DNA of 24,934 nt from Firmicutes bacterium UBA5486. Its GTDB lineage: Bacteria > Bacillota > UBA4882 > UBA10575. The notes below the pieces were generated by a model, which worked only from the letters and a program-made list of their open reading frames with translations, did no database searches and was not told the origin of the DNA. Below, one piece after another: positions 15,727-23,337 of this stretch. The stretch is taken from NCBI GenBank assembly GCA_002427045.1, contig DIPO01000004.1, positions 17,799-42,732 on the forward strand, read 5' to 3'. Each line of letters opens with the position of its first letter. Position 1 is the stretch's first letter. The position numbers and the translations under genes were made by a program.

Positions 15727-16556
15727 TAGTTGGTTGTTTTTCTAGATAAGGCTTTCTCCAACCACTCCTGCGCTTCTTCTACCGGAACATCAGAGAGCAA
15801 AGGATCATCAGTGATTCTTGTGACAGCAGTTTCTAGATGAGTGATTGCTTGGTCAGTATTTCCCAGTTCCAGTTCGATCCTACCAAGCCAGTAATATGAC
15901 TCGACTGGCCAGGAGGTATGAGCAATTGCCCATTCATAATCATCTTTTGCTAACTTATAATCTTTTTTAGCAAAATGAATCCGCCCCATGAGCAAAACAG
16001 GCTCAGTCTCAGTTACATTCTTTACGCGAGCTGTTTCTGCAGCTTTTAAAGCTTCATCCAGATTATTATTATAAAAATGAGTAAGTGCCAGATTAAAATA
16101 GACTTCATGATTAATATAACCTTGATCAATTAGTTGTTGGCAGATCTCAATTGCCTTCTGGTACGCACCCATCTCCCGGTAGCAAACCGCCCATATATTC
16201 TTTAAACGAGAGGAAAGAGGGCGCCCCGGTTTTGTGGCTGCTTCTTCAAATAAGACTACTGCTTCATCCCATTTCTTTTTTTTAGCTTTGATTAATGCCA
16301 GGTTAATATAGGGTTTGGGTGTGGCTGGTTGACAAGCAAGGGCTTTTATCATAAATTTTTCAGCTTGATCATGATTAAGATTAGACATGGCTATATAGTT
16401 CCAGAAGATACTAGGAGCAGTGAAATAGAGAAGAAGAAGCCAAACGAGTACTCCTGCTAAAAAGATTAACCATCCGGGACGAAAGATTAAAGAAAAACCT
16501 AACCAAAAAAGAAGAAGCCAGTTAATTTTCTCTTCCCATAAACGTTTAAGATTCAT
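15726..16556 (-). CDS. Membrane-anchored tetratricopeptide-repeat (TPR) protein
   Basis: A 276-aa protein with two closely spaced hydrophobic segments near the N-terminus (about residues 12-50: LLLFWLGFSLIFRPGW, then LIFLAGVLVWLLLLYF) followed by a soluble helical-repeat domain. At least four TPR-like units can be picked out by their W/Y-N-LA-x-x-A pattern: PYINLALIKAKKKKWDEAV, IWAVCYREMGAYQKAIEI, VYFNLALTHFYNNNLDEAL and YYWLGRIELELGNTDQAI. TPRs are scaffolds for protein-protein contact, so this is probably a membrane-attached assembly factor; the partner is unknown. Two adjacent ATGs are possible. The second (ending at 16556) is chosen because it lies 7 nt from GGAGG; the other gives three more bases (16559). 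It is monocistronic and convergent with the YyaL gene. Confidence 0.85.
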   Translation of the reverse strand: MNLKRLWEEKINWLLLFWLGFSLIFRPGWLIFLAGVLVWLLLLYFTAPSIFWNYIAMSNLNHDQAEKFMIKALACQPATPKPYINLALIKAKKKKWDEAVVLFEEAATKPGRPLSSRLKNIWAVCYREMGAYQKAIEICQQLIDQGYINHEVYFNLALTHFYNNNLDEALKAAETARVKNVTETEPVLLMGRIHFAKKDYKLAKDDYEWAIAHTSWPVESYYWLGRIELELGNTDQAITHLETAVTRITDDPLLSDVPVEEAQEWLEKALSRKTTN

Positions 16557-16743
16557 CATTAGACCTCCAAATATAAAAGATTCAATACTTTAATATGAAT
16601 AGTATAATTGATAAAAAGAGATTATTCAAGAAAATGGCACGAAACTTACCAAAAGAAGAAATTTGGTCCCATACAAACAAATGATTGTATTTATACCATA
16701 ATTTAGGAAAGAATAGAAATAAAAAAGATGGAGTTGCTTAGAT

Positions 16744-16902
16744 ATGGGATTTTTGTATCTTCTTGATCTTATTTTCTGGTATTTACAGAAAGTTTGTACA
16801 TTGATACTGGTAATCTGGCTGATTAAGCAGTGGTGGAAGGAGTATAATCTTAAGGAGCTGATTGCTCAAGAAGAGTCGTTTAAAGAGGATAAGCGTTTTT
16901 AA
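16744..16902 (+). CDS. 52-aa single-span membrane protein
   Basis: A small ORF with an ATG start at 16744, a GGAG element at 16730-16733 and a TAA at 16900-16902. The product begins with a hydrophobic stretch (about residues 2-28, including LYLLDLIFWYLQ and TLILVIWLI), then KQWWKEYN and a charged helical tail ending EEDKR-like (SFKEDKRF). This tripartite layout, hydrophobic helix, aromatic-basic interface and acidic-basic tail, is that of a genuine small bitopic protein. I do not recognise a family. The remainder of the spacer from 16560 to 16743 shows only AT-rich sequence with no clear promoter. Confidence 0.6.
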   Translation: MGFLYLLDLIFWYLQKVCTLILVIWLIKQWWKEYNLKELIAQEESFKEDKRF

Positions 16903-16908
16903 ATTTAT

Positions 16909-16936
16909 TTGTTGTCAAGTTCACATGCGATATAAT
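16909..16936 (+). promoter_or_regulatory. Putative promoter of the MurD-like gene
   Basis: A perfect TATAAT at 16931-16936 is preceded at 16 bp by TTGTTG (16909-16914). An overlapping TTGTCA (16912-16917) is a better hexamer but sits too close at 13 bp. The MurD-like start lies about 70 bp downstream. Confidence 0.5.
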
Positions 16937-17004
16937 ATGATTAATCAATAAGCTTTATTTGTCTTGCGATTTTTAGACTTGCTGATTAAAGAGGAGTGTT
17001 TGAG

Positions 17005-18438
17005 GTGAAAAAGGGTATTGCTGTGTTGGGGCTTGGTATTGAGAATTTAGCTTTAACAAGGTATCTGCTTAACCAGGGAGAAAAAGTTACAGTCTGTGAC
17101 AGTAGGGATGCCATGCAACTTGGTGATCGATATAGAATACTAAATGAATTAGGGGTGGAGTTCCGGCTTGGCCCGGGTTACCTTGATCAGCTTGAAGATT
17201 TTAGCGTAGTATACCGTTCTCCAGGTTTACCATTATTCCATCCTAAAGTAGTAAAGGCTAAAAGAAACGGAGTAAAAATTACGAGTGCGATAAGACTCTT
17301 TATTGAAGTTTGCCCTTGCCCAATTATTGGAGTTACTGGGACTAAAGGTAAGGGGACTACTTGTACATTGATTTATCAGATCTTAAAAAAGAGTCAGAGT
17401 AAAAAAGGAGCCAATGCCTATTTAGGAGGTAATATTGGGATTGCTCCTTTTGACTTTTATTCTTTTCTTTCTCGTGAGGATCTTGTGGTATTGGAATTAT
17501 CCAGTTTTCAGTTGGAGGATATGGATAGAAGCGTAGATATTGCCGTTATCACAAATATTACTGAGGATCATTTAGCTGCGGCTGATCCTTTAAACCCGAA
17601 TCATCATAAATCGCGTGCTGATTATGTTAAAGCAAAAACTAACTTGTTTAAAGACCAAACCTCCTTGGGTGTAACGATTATGAATAATGATGACCAGACC
17701 TGTCGTGAATTGCTTACTATGGTCAAAGGTAGTTTACTTACATATGGTAATCATCTTCAAAAACATGGAGCATGGTATAGTAAGGATTCAGAAGGGCTAT
17801 ATACGATCTGGTGGAATATTACAGGTAAAACTGAGGAATTGATTAGAAGCGATCAAATACAAGTCCGAGGCGAACATAATCTATTAAATATCTCAGCTGC
17901 TGCTTTAGCCAGTTACACGGCTGGAGCGGATCGGGAATCAATCATTACAGGTATTTCTGGATATACAGGTTTAGAGCATCGTTTGGAATATGTTGCTACA
18001 ATAGATGGAATTCAGTATTTTGATGATTCGTTTGCTACTTCCCCTGATCCGACGATTGTAGCTTTGCGAGCCTTTAAAGAACCAGTGATACTAATTGTTG
18101 GTGGTGCTGATAAAGGTGCAGATTTTACTATTTTAGCCGAAGAGATTTTAAAAAGTTCAGTTAAAACTCTGATTCTTATTGGGAAAATGGGCCCGGTGAT
18201 TAAAGAAACTATTCTGCGTGTTGCTCGTGGTTCTAGTTCTCCTCTTCCGGAAATGGTGGCGGGGGGTTCAGAGATGTCAATGATTGTTGCCACAGCAAGA
18301 GCACATGCTGAACCTGGAGATGTTATACTTCTTTCTACTGCTTGTGCCAGTTTTGGTTTATTCAAAAATTATAAGGAGCGCGGTAACTTATTTAAAAAAG
18401 AAGTATTAGCTAAGACCAGTCATGAAAAGCAGCAATAA
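17005..18438 (+). CDS. murD: MurD-like Mur ligase (UDP-MurNAc-L-Ala:glutamate ligase family), atypical
   Basis: MurD adds D-glutamate to UDP-MurNAc-L-alanine in the cytosol, an ATP-dependent step of peptidoglycan synthesis. The 477-aa protein has the three Mur domains: an N-terminal Rossmann-like UDP-binding fold (VLGLGIENLALTRYL), the ATPase P-loop GVTGTKGKGTT (G109-T119), the MurD hallmark ELSSFQL (164-170), TNITEDHL, and a C-terminal domain beginning near EHRLEYVATIDG with DDSFATSP (340-347). Two landmarks deviate from textbook MurD: the P-loop is TKGKGTT rather than TNGK(S/T)TT, and the usual DSKATN reads DSFATS, so the lysine is phenylalanine. The gene stands outside any division/cell-wall cluster. 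It may be the main MurD of this lineage or a paralogue with changed amino-acid preference. GTG 17005 is chosen over GTG 16996 because GAGGAG directly abuts the latter. Confidence 0.82.
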   Translation: MKKGIAVLGLGIENLALTRYLLNQGEKVTVCDSRDAMQLGDRYRILNELGVEFRLGPGYLDQLEDFSVVYRSPGLPLFHPKVVKAKRNGVKITSAIRLFIEVCPCPIIGVTGTKGKGTTCTLIYQILKKSQSKKGANAYLGGNIGIAPFDFYSFLSREDLVVLELSSFQLEDMDRSVDIAVITNITEDHLAAADPLNPNHHKSRADYVKAKTNLFKDQTSLGVTIMNNDDQTCRELLTMVKGSLLTYGNHLQKHGAWYSKDSEGLYTIWWNITGKTEELIRSDQIQVRGEHNLLNISAAALASYTAGADRESIITGISGYTGLEHRLEYVATIDGIQYFDDSFATSPDPTIVALRAFKEPVILIVGGADKGADFTILAEEILKSSVKTLILIGKMGPVIKETILRVARGSSSPLPEMVAGGSEMSMIVATARAHAEPGDVILLSTACASFGLFKNYKERGNLFKKEVLAKTSHEKQQ

Positions 18439-18524
18439 ACCTGGAAATGTTATATAATGATTAAACTACTATAAGTTTAAGGTTTTAGTTATAAATATAG
18501 TTTAAAGAAAGTAGGGGGAGGTTC

Positions 18525-19664
18525 ATGGATTATGATGTAACTTGTGTTATTCCGAGATGGGGGCGAACATTCCAGAATATCATGGATAAATTAGCGAAAA
18601 TATCTGACCATCAACAGGAAATAAAGGAAGTTGCTCAGATTGTTTCTCAGGGAAAAGCCGAAGCTTCTACAGATCCAATAAAAGCAAAGAAGTTTCTTGA
18701 CTCTTTTAACTGTCCTTATATTTCGTTAGCTCCTGATCGGAAGAGAAAAGAGAGGTTTTACCGGATCGGTTTTTTGGGGATGAATATTTCCATAAATGGT
18801 ATTATTGTAAGGCTGGAGGGAGATGAACCGCATAATGGATCTTCCCTGATTAAACTGGATGAAGTTGATTTTACTGTTGTTGGCCTGGATGAACTACTCT
18901 CGATGAATCAGCTTTATTTACAAAATCCAGAAAAAGTTACAAAATGGGGGATGTATAATTATAATATTGACAAAGATACTGATTTACGGATTGCCGGTTC
19001 AGCTAATTTAAAAATCTTTAACAAGGTAGCCGGGAGGAAAATCACTGATTTTGTAGGTTTTTTTCTGATTGCCAATAGAGATTCAATTGATAATAACTTA
19101 GGCTATGATAAGCTAATCCAGCACGGGTCACCTATATTTGTCAAAGGACGATATGAAGGGTTGGTTCATACTCTCCTTCCTGAAGCAAATACAGTTTCTG
19201 TGGAGAATGTAGAAGATGCTGTCTTGGAAACTAAAGGAGGAGTAGGTATCGAGATTATCCAAAGTGGTTCAACGATTAAGCAGAAAGGTCTTAAAGTTTA
19301 TGGGGCTCCGCTTTTTCTTTCTGAGAGTCTTTATGTAGCAGATTACCACAGATATTTAAAAAATGAGAAGCTGCAGAAGCTGTTGGAATACTTAAAACCT
19401 GTAGGTTATTTTGAGCGAGAGCATATTTCTAATTATGTCGAATGGTTTAAGGCCCTTGAATTTAATCTTGGCGAATCCTGGATTAATAAACCAGTTCCGG
19501 AAGAAATATTCTGTTCTTTAGAGGATGTAGAAAACGGGTTAAGGCCTTACCGGCTTAAGACTAGGTCGTGGCTTCCTTCGGATCAGTATAAGGTGAATGA
19601 GGCAGTAAATGCGGTATTAAAGAGTCTATCTTTAATCAAAGAAATATATAAAGGAAAGTCATAA
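18525..19664 (+). CDS. HisG-like protein of unknown function
   Basis: A soluble 379-aa protein. Two segments resemble ATP phosphoribosyltransferase (HisG), the first enzyme of histidine synthesis: VDFTVVGLDELL (114-125), comparable to the ADLGITGxDxLxE stretch, and GVGIEIIQSGSTIKQKGLKV (239-258), comparable to the DAIVDIVxTGxTLRxNGL segment that binds phosphoribosyl pyrophosphate. The intervening part (about 150-238) fits the two-lobed, periplasmic-binding-protein-type fold of HisG. The N-terminal 110 residues and the last 100 are not HisG-like, and the protein is longer than short (about 210 aa) or long (about 290 aa) HisG. No his gene is nearby, so a role in histidine synthesis is doubtful. 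The ATG at 18525 follows GGGGGAGG. It is the last gene before a strong terminator. Confidence 0.6.
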   Translation: MDYDVTCVIPRWGRTFQNIMDKLAKISDHQQEIKEVAQIVSQGKAEASTDPIKAKKFLDSFNCPYISLAPDRKRKERFYRIGFLGMNISINGIIVRLEGDEPHNGSSLIKLDEVDFTVVGLDELLSMNQLYLQNPEKVTKWGMYNYNIDKDTDLRIAGSANLKIFNKVAGRKITDFVGFFLIANRDSIDNNLGYDKLIQHGSPIFVKGRYEGLVHTLLPEANTVSVENVEDAVLETKGGVGIEIIQSGSTIKQKGLKVYGAPLFLSESLYVADYHRYLKNEKLQKLLEYLKPVGYFEREHISNYVEWFKALEFNLGESWINKPVPEEIFCSLEDVENGLRPYRLKTRSWLPSDQYKVNEAVNAVLKSLSLIKEIYKGKS

Positions 19665-19738
19665 TTACTTTCGTTGTTTGTTGATCGAGTTGGGGAGTGT
19701 TGTTGAGCTTGAAAAAAGCTAAAAGATAATTTTCAAAC

Positions 19739-19766
19739 GAGCGATCAGTGACGAGTTGTGACTCAT
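19739..19766 (+). repeat. Degenerate heptanucleotide tandem repeat (GAGTRAC-like), copy 2
   Basis: Four 7-nt units read GAGCGAT, CAGTGAC, GAGTTGT and GACTCAT. In register with the array at 15667-15694, the first units differ by one base, and AGTRACGAGT occurs in both. A terminator starts 7 bp downstream. Confidence 0.4.
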
Positions 19767-19772
19767 TTATTT

Positions 19773-19805
19773 AAAAGCCCCCGTTGGTTAGAGACGGGGG
19801 CTTTT
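19773..19805. terminator. Strong bidirectional rho-independent terminator
   Basis: AAAAGCCCCCGT (19773-19784) and ACGGGGGCTTTT (19794-19805) form a perfect 12-bp stem with a 9-nt loop and T/A tracts on both sides. It serves the HisG-like gene (+) and aspartokinase (-). Confidence 0.9.
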
Positions 19806-19831
19806 TGAGTTAACGTATTTTATAATGTGGG

Positions 19832-21148
19832 TTATTCTACAAAAGCGCTATAAATAGCCTGCATTGCTCGGTTGAAATCTTTGTTTTCAATCCCAACTAT
19901 AATATTTATTTCGCTGGAACCCTGATCAATCATCCGGACATTGATATTTTGTTGGGACAATGCGGTAAAGAGTTTTGCAGCAATTCCAGGAGTATAGGCC
20001 ATGCCCAAACCAACAGTGGCAATTAAAGCAATATTACGGAAAACATCGATAGAATCAGGTTTACAAGCATGCTGAATCTCGTCTAAAACTATTTCTAATT
20101 TATTATTAAGCTGGGAATCAGCGATTACCAATGAGATAGTGTCAATTCCAGATGGCATGTGTTCGAAAGAAATGCCGTTGTGTTCTAGGACCGAAAGTAG
20201 TTTCCGCCCAAAGCCTAATTCGGTATGCATTAAGGTTTTTTCAATGGCGATAATTGTAAAGTCTTTTTTCCCGGCAATACCAGTGATCATGCCGGAAGGT
20301 TTTGTATCACCATTATCTTTAATAATAAGCGTTCCGGGATCATCAGGATTATTGGTATTTTTAATATTGATCGGAATTCTAGCTTCCCGTACTGGAAAGA
20401 TTGCTTCCTCATGTAGAACTGAAGCTCCCATATAAGCAAGCTCCCGTAATTCTCGGTAAGAGATCTGAGCGATCGGTTTAGGATTTTTTACTAGTTTAGG
20501 ATCAGCCATGAGAAATCCGGAAACATCAGTCCAGTTTTCGTAGAGATCGGCATTTACACCCCTAGCAATAATTGCACCGGTGATATCAGATCCTCCACGG
20601 GAGAAGGTTTTAATTTTTCCATCAGGGGTTGAACCGTAAAACCCAGGAATTACTGCATAATCATGTTGGGTAAGGTGTTTGCTGATTACTTCTTGTGTTT
20701 TTTTAGCGTCAAATTTACCTCGATGGTCAAAAAAGATGATATCAGCAGGATCAACAAAATCAAAACCCAAATATTCTGCGAGAATTAAGCCATTTAAAAA
20801 CTCACCACGGCTGGCCGTATATTCTACAGAGGCTCCATTGGCAATCTTATTTCTAATACGTTCGAGGGTTGATTGAAGTTCAAAAGGGATCCCAAGTTCA
20901 TCAATGATCTCTAAATAACGTCTGGAGATTAAATCAAAGGCTTCTCCAAAAGAAACCTTTTGTTGAACAGAAGAATGACATAAATATAGAAGGTCTGTAA
21001 CTTTACGATCATTGGGGTGGCGTTTTCCAGGAGCAGACGGAACAATATAACGGCGTTCTTTATCGGCTTGAATTATGGAAGATACTTTTCGAAAATGTTC
21101 TGCATCTGCCAGGGAAGAGCCTCCGAATTTAGCAACTTTAATACCCAT
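19832..21148 (-). CDS. Aspartate kinase
   Basis: Phosphorylates aspartate to aspartyl-4-phosphate, the entry to lysine, methionine, threonine and diaminopimelate synthesis. The 438-aa chain starts with the kinase signature VAKFGGSSLADAEHF (K7-F8-G9-G10-S11-S12) and has TFSRGGSDITGAIIA and the ENWTDVSGF stretch of the catalytic domain. The C-terminal about 150 residues carry two ACT-type regulatory domains, the second with VGLGMAYTPGIAAKLFTAL and INVRMIDQGSSEINIIVGI, indicating allosteric feedback by an end-product amino acid. Which one cannot be told. It is a monofunctional form with no fused homoserine dehydrogenase. The ATG follows AAAGGAGGAAG at ideal spacing. No lysine riboswitch or T-box was recognised upstream, and the gene stands alone. 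Confidence 0.96.
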   Translation of the reverse strand: MGIKVAKFGGSSLADAEHFRKVSSIIQADKERRYIVPSAPGKRHPNDRKVTDLLYLCHSSVQQKVSFGEAFDLISRRYLEIIDELGIPFELQSTLERIRNKIANGASVEYTASRGEFLNGLILAEYLGFDFVDPADIIFFDHRGKFDAKKTQEVISKHLTQHDYAVIPGFYGSTPDGKIKTFSRGGSDITGAIIARGVNADLYENWTDVSGFLMADPKLVKNPKPIAQISYRELRELAYMGASVLHEEAIFPVREARIPINIKNTNNPDDPGTLIIKDNGDTKPSGMITGIAGKKDFTIIAIEKTLMHTELGFGRKLLSVLEHNGISFEHMPSGIDTISLVIADSQLNNKLEIVLDEIQHACKPDSIDVFRNIALIATVGLGMAYTPGIAAKLFTALSQQNINVRMIDQGSSEINIIVGIENKDFNRAMQAIYSAFVE

Positions 21149-21216
21149 TAGCTTCCTCCTTTATTTTAAGCACATCCATCTGGTAAAAAACTTTTTAGTC
21201 AAATAGATGCTGCAGG

Positions 21217-21345
21217 TCTCATTTTTCGCACATTCCCAAATTAAGGTAATTGTGCAATTTCCTCAATTAGCTGGGCTTTATTTGCAACAAGTATTTAGGA
21301 AAATAATTTAACTTGCTCTTTGCTTAAAGGGTGCGAAATGTGAGA
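21217..21345. repeat. Imperfect inverted repeat bounding about 100 bp
   Basis: TCTCATTTTTCGCAC (21217-21231) is the reverse complement of GTGCGAAATGTGAGA (21331-21345) at 13 of 15 positions. The arrangement is that of terminal inverted repeats of a 129-bp miniature element, but no clear target-site duplication was seen. Confidence 0.35.
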
Positions 21346-21477
21346 TAGGTAATTATTAAATTCTTTTAATATATAAAAATTAATATTATCCATAAACTTC
21401 TTATCGCCTTCTTCTTAACTATACTTTAATAAAATTTTTGCTTTATTCTCAAGGAATTGTGTAATTTCATTAGCAAA
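21295..21477 (-). pseudogene. Decayed coding remnant of unknown family
   Basis: Read on the minus strand from 21477, one frame gives FANEITQFLENKAKILLKYS, a TAA, then EEGDKKFMDNINFYILKEF and NNYLSHISHPLSKEQVKLFS before a final TAA. The content is protein-like on both sides of the stop. Further protein-like sequence (PYWLNTSLGKYAIP) lies upstream in another frame, suggesting frameshifts as well. No family recognised; a transposase or recombinase fragment is possible but not shown. Confidence 0.25.
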
Positions 21478-21811
21478 ATAAAATTTTTTGTGGTTTAATA
21501 CAACTTGTGGGAATTGCATACTTACCTAAACTTGTATTTAACCAATACGGGTAGAAATTTAGGGTTTGTCGATTTATCCGCCTTTAATGTGTTTTGCTTT
21601 GCAATTTTTTGGTAGGCAGCATGAACGACCATATACTGTTTGGCTATTTTTCTAGGGAATTTCCTAATTTACAAAGAGACCCTTCACTTAAGCTTAAAAA
21701 ATTCCTAAATAAAGAGAACTTTCTTTGCGACAAAGAGTGATAGAAACGGAGTAAAGAAGAGATTGAACTTGGATTGGAGAAAACGATGTTTTTTATGGGG
21801 AATAATAAACT

Positions 21812-21820
21812 TGATATAAT
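21812..21820 (+). promoter_or_regulatory. Extended -10 promoter element for the DUF445 gene
   Basis: TGATATAAT (21812-21820) is a perfect extended -10 (TGnTATAAT). No good -35 hexamer lies 17 bp upstream, as is common with extended -10 promoters. The gene begins about 38 bp downstream. Confidence 0.5.
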
Positions 21821-21857
21821 CGAGACAAAAGCTGTAGAAGTAAGGAGTCGCTGACTA

Positions 21858-23015
21858 ATGATAAATAGTGAGAAAGATTACACCTATAATTTTACCCAAG
21901 AAAGTAATGATGAAGGGAAATACTTTATTAAGAAGTGGTTGCGGAGAATAGTAACAGATTTTAAAAACAAATTGTCCTTAAATAATAAGAATAATGAAGA
22001 GGATTTAACAGCAAAACAAAGAGAAGCTTTTTCCTTAAAAGTTGCTTCTTTTTTAAACCTGCTTAATATTCCGTTCTTTTGGTCGGGAATTCTCTTGTTT
22101 ATATGGTTGTTCATTGATTATCTTTTTGATTATACTCTTCCGGTTGATTTATATCAAAGAATTGAATATTATAGTAAACCTCTAACCACGGTAATTGGAC
22201 CGGCAGTGGTTGGATACTGGACAAACTGGCTGGCGATTAAGATGCTGTTTCATCCCAGGCACAACAATGCAGTCTGGTGGGGTTTAGTCCATGCCCGTAG
22301 AGAAGATCTGATCGAAAGTATTTCCGAAGGGATTTTATCCTCACTTATCTCACCGGAGATTGTCCGTGATTATCTGGACAACCATGGATTATTAGCGGAT
22401 ATAGTTAACAGTTTTTCTCAATCGGTGGATGGGATGGTCCAAGAAGTAGAGTTTCGTAAAGAGTTAAGAGACTTACTCTTCGACTTCCTTTCTGAATTGG
22501 TTAATAATGAAAAAACAGTAGACTTTGTAGAAGAATATCTAAACGATCTGATTCAAGAATGGACTGGTGATGGTTTTAGCGGCAAGATGATGGAATGGAC
22601 TAAAAGCATCTGGGCATCATCAATCAAGAAAAAAGTCTTGGAAGCATTACCGGAATTCCCTAAAATTGTTGATTATGCATTTCCACAGGTTGAGGCTTTT
22701 CTTCAATCCATGCCACTAAGGATTGAACAAGAAGGAGCAGAAATGGAATCAGTAGTTGTTGAAATCATTGCCGAAGGACTCCGGAGCCTTGATCTTAAAG
22801 ATGTAATCAAAGGGCAGCTTGGGAAGATGGATGCGGCAGAATTAGAAAAGCTATTAACCTCAAATATTTCGGGTGAATTAGTTTTTATCCAGACTTCCGG
22901 AGGCATTTTTGGTTTTTTAGTGGGCCTGGCTATGATCTACCCTGTTTTAAGATTGATCTTTTTGGGCTGTGGATTACTGATTTGGGTAGTTTACCGTGTA
23001 ACGCGTGAAGTATAA
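21858..23015 (+). CDS. DUF445-family membrane protein
   Basis: A 385-aa protein of the DUF445 family (related to Bacillus YheB), of unknown function. About 65 charged N-terminal residues precede the first membrane segment (about 75-97, FWSGILLFIWLFIDYLF). The family hallmark follows: VIGPAVVGYWTNWLAIKMLF with HPRHN, a hydrophobic stretch with a conserved TNWLAIKMLF core. A long helical domain (about 150-340), rich in ILSSLISPEIV-type amphipathic segments, comes next, and a C-terminal membrane hairpin (GGIFGFLVGLAMIYPVL, then LIFLGCGLLIWVVY) closes the chain. In the family both ends are membrane-anchored with the helical part between. ATG 21858 follows AAGGAG at 10 nt. It is monocistronic, with an extended -10 promoter upstream and a terminator hairpin 18 bp after the stop. 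Confidence 0.88.
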   Translation: MINSEKDYTYNFTQESNDEGKYFIKKWLRRIVTDFKNKLSLNNKNNEEDLTAKQREAFSLKVASFLNLLNIPFFWSGILLFIWLFIDYLFDYTLPVDLYQRIEYYSKPLTTVIGPAVVGYWTNWLAIKMLFHPRHNNAVWWGLVHARREDLIESISEGILSSLISPEIVRDYLDNHGLLADIVNSFSQSVDGMVQEVEFRKELRDLLFDFLSELVNNEKTVDFVEEYLNDLIQEWTGDGFSGKMMEWTKSIWASSIKKKVLEALPEFPKIVDYAFPQVEAFLQSMPLRIEQEGAEMESVVVEIIAEGLRSLDLKDVIKGQLGKMDAAELEKLLTSNISGELVFIQTSGGIFGFLVGLAMIYPVLRLIFLGCGLLIWVVYRVTREV

Positions 23016-23033
23016 TCAATTAAAAAAATAAAA

Positions 23034-23068
23034 GACCAGCAATGGGTGCTGGTCAATCTATTTTTTTT
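23034..23068. terminator. Terminator between DUF445 (+) and pspC (-)
   Basis: GACCAGCA (23034-23041) and TGCTGGTC (23047-23054) form an 8-bp stem with a 5-nt loop. An A-rich tract precedes it and a T8 run (23061-23068) follows, so it can work on both strands. The right arm overlaps the stop codon of the pspC gene. Confidence 0.75.
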
Positions 23069-23310
23069 CCTTCAACATCAATAGTTGTTTCATCTTGGGA
23101 AGAGTAATAACTCTTTTTCCACCGTGTACCAGGATTTTCCGGGATAATAAACCAAGCAATCAGATAGATCCAAAGACCGATAGTTCCTAAAAATAGCAGA
23201 GCTATCCAAAGTATTCTAATTAAAAAGACATCAATATTAAAATATTCTGCTAGCCCACCTGCTACTCCTGCTATTCTACGATCTGTTACCGAGCGATATA
23301 GACGTTTCAT
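23053..23310 (-). CDS. PspC-domain small membrane protein
   Basis: An 85-aa protein that is essentially a single PspC domain: KRLYRSVTDRRIAGVAGGLA with EYFNIDVFLIRILWIAL, then a second hydrophobic segment (GTIGLWIYLIAWFIIPE). In proteobacteria PspC senses membrane stress and activates the phage-shock response. Standalone Firmicute versions are thought to act at the membrane too, but their partners are mostly unknown, and no PspA gene is nearby. The acidic tail (SSQDETTIDVEGKKID) is unlike the domain and probably cytosolic or surface-exposed. Its ATG follows GGGAGGG. It lies 27 bp downstream of the aminotransferase gene, so the two are probably one transcript. Confidence 0.9.
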   Translation of the reverse strand: MKRLYRSVTDRRIAGVAGGLAEYFNIDVFLIRILWIALLFLGTIGLWIYLIAWFIIPENPGTRWKKSYYSSQDETTIDVEGKKID

Positions 23311-23337
23311 ATACTGATCCCTCCCGGTTCTAATTTT

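Larger units (their letters stand above)
21149..21857. other. 709-bp spacer without an intact gene
   Basis: The region between the divergent aspartokinase and DUF445 genes has no convincing intact ORF. It holds an imperfect inverted repeat (21217-21345), a frame with an internal stop on the minus strand (21295-21477) that looks like decayed coding sequence, and an extended -10 promoter near its right end. It is probably a graveyard of an old insertion. Confidence 0.6.

Noticed and set aside
21149..21350. Lysine riboswitch or T-box upstream of aspartokinase
   Set aside because: No conserved core of either class, no terminator/antiterminator pair, and the only structure is the imperfect inverted repeat.
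21621..21740. 39-aa ORF starting ATG in the aspartokinase-DUF445 spacer
   Set aside because: Weak ribosome site, no recognisable protein pattern, and located in decayed sequence.
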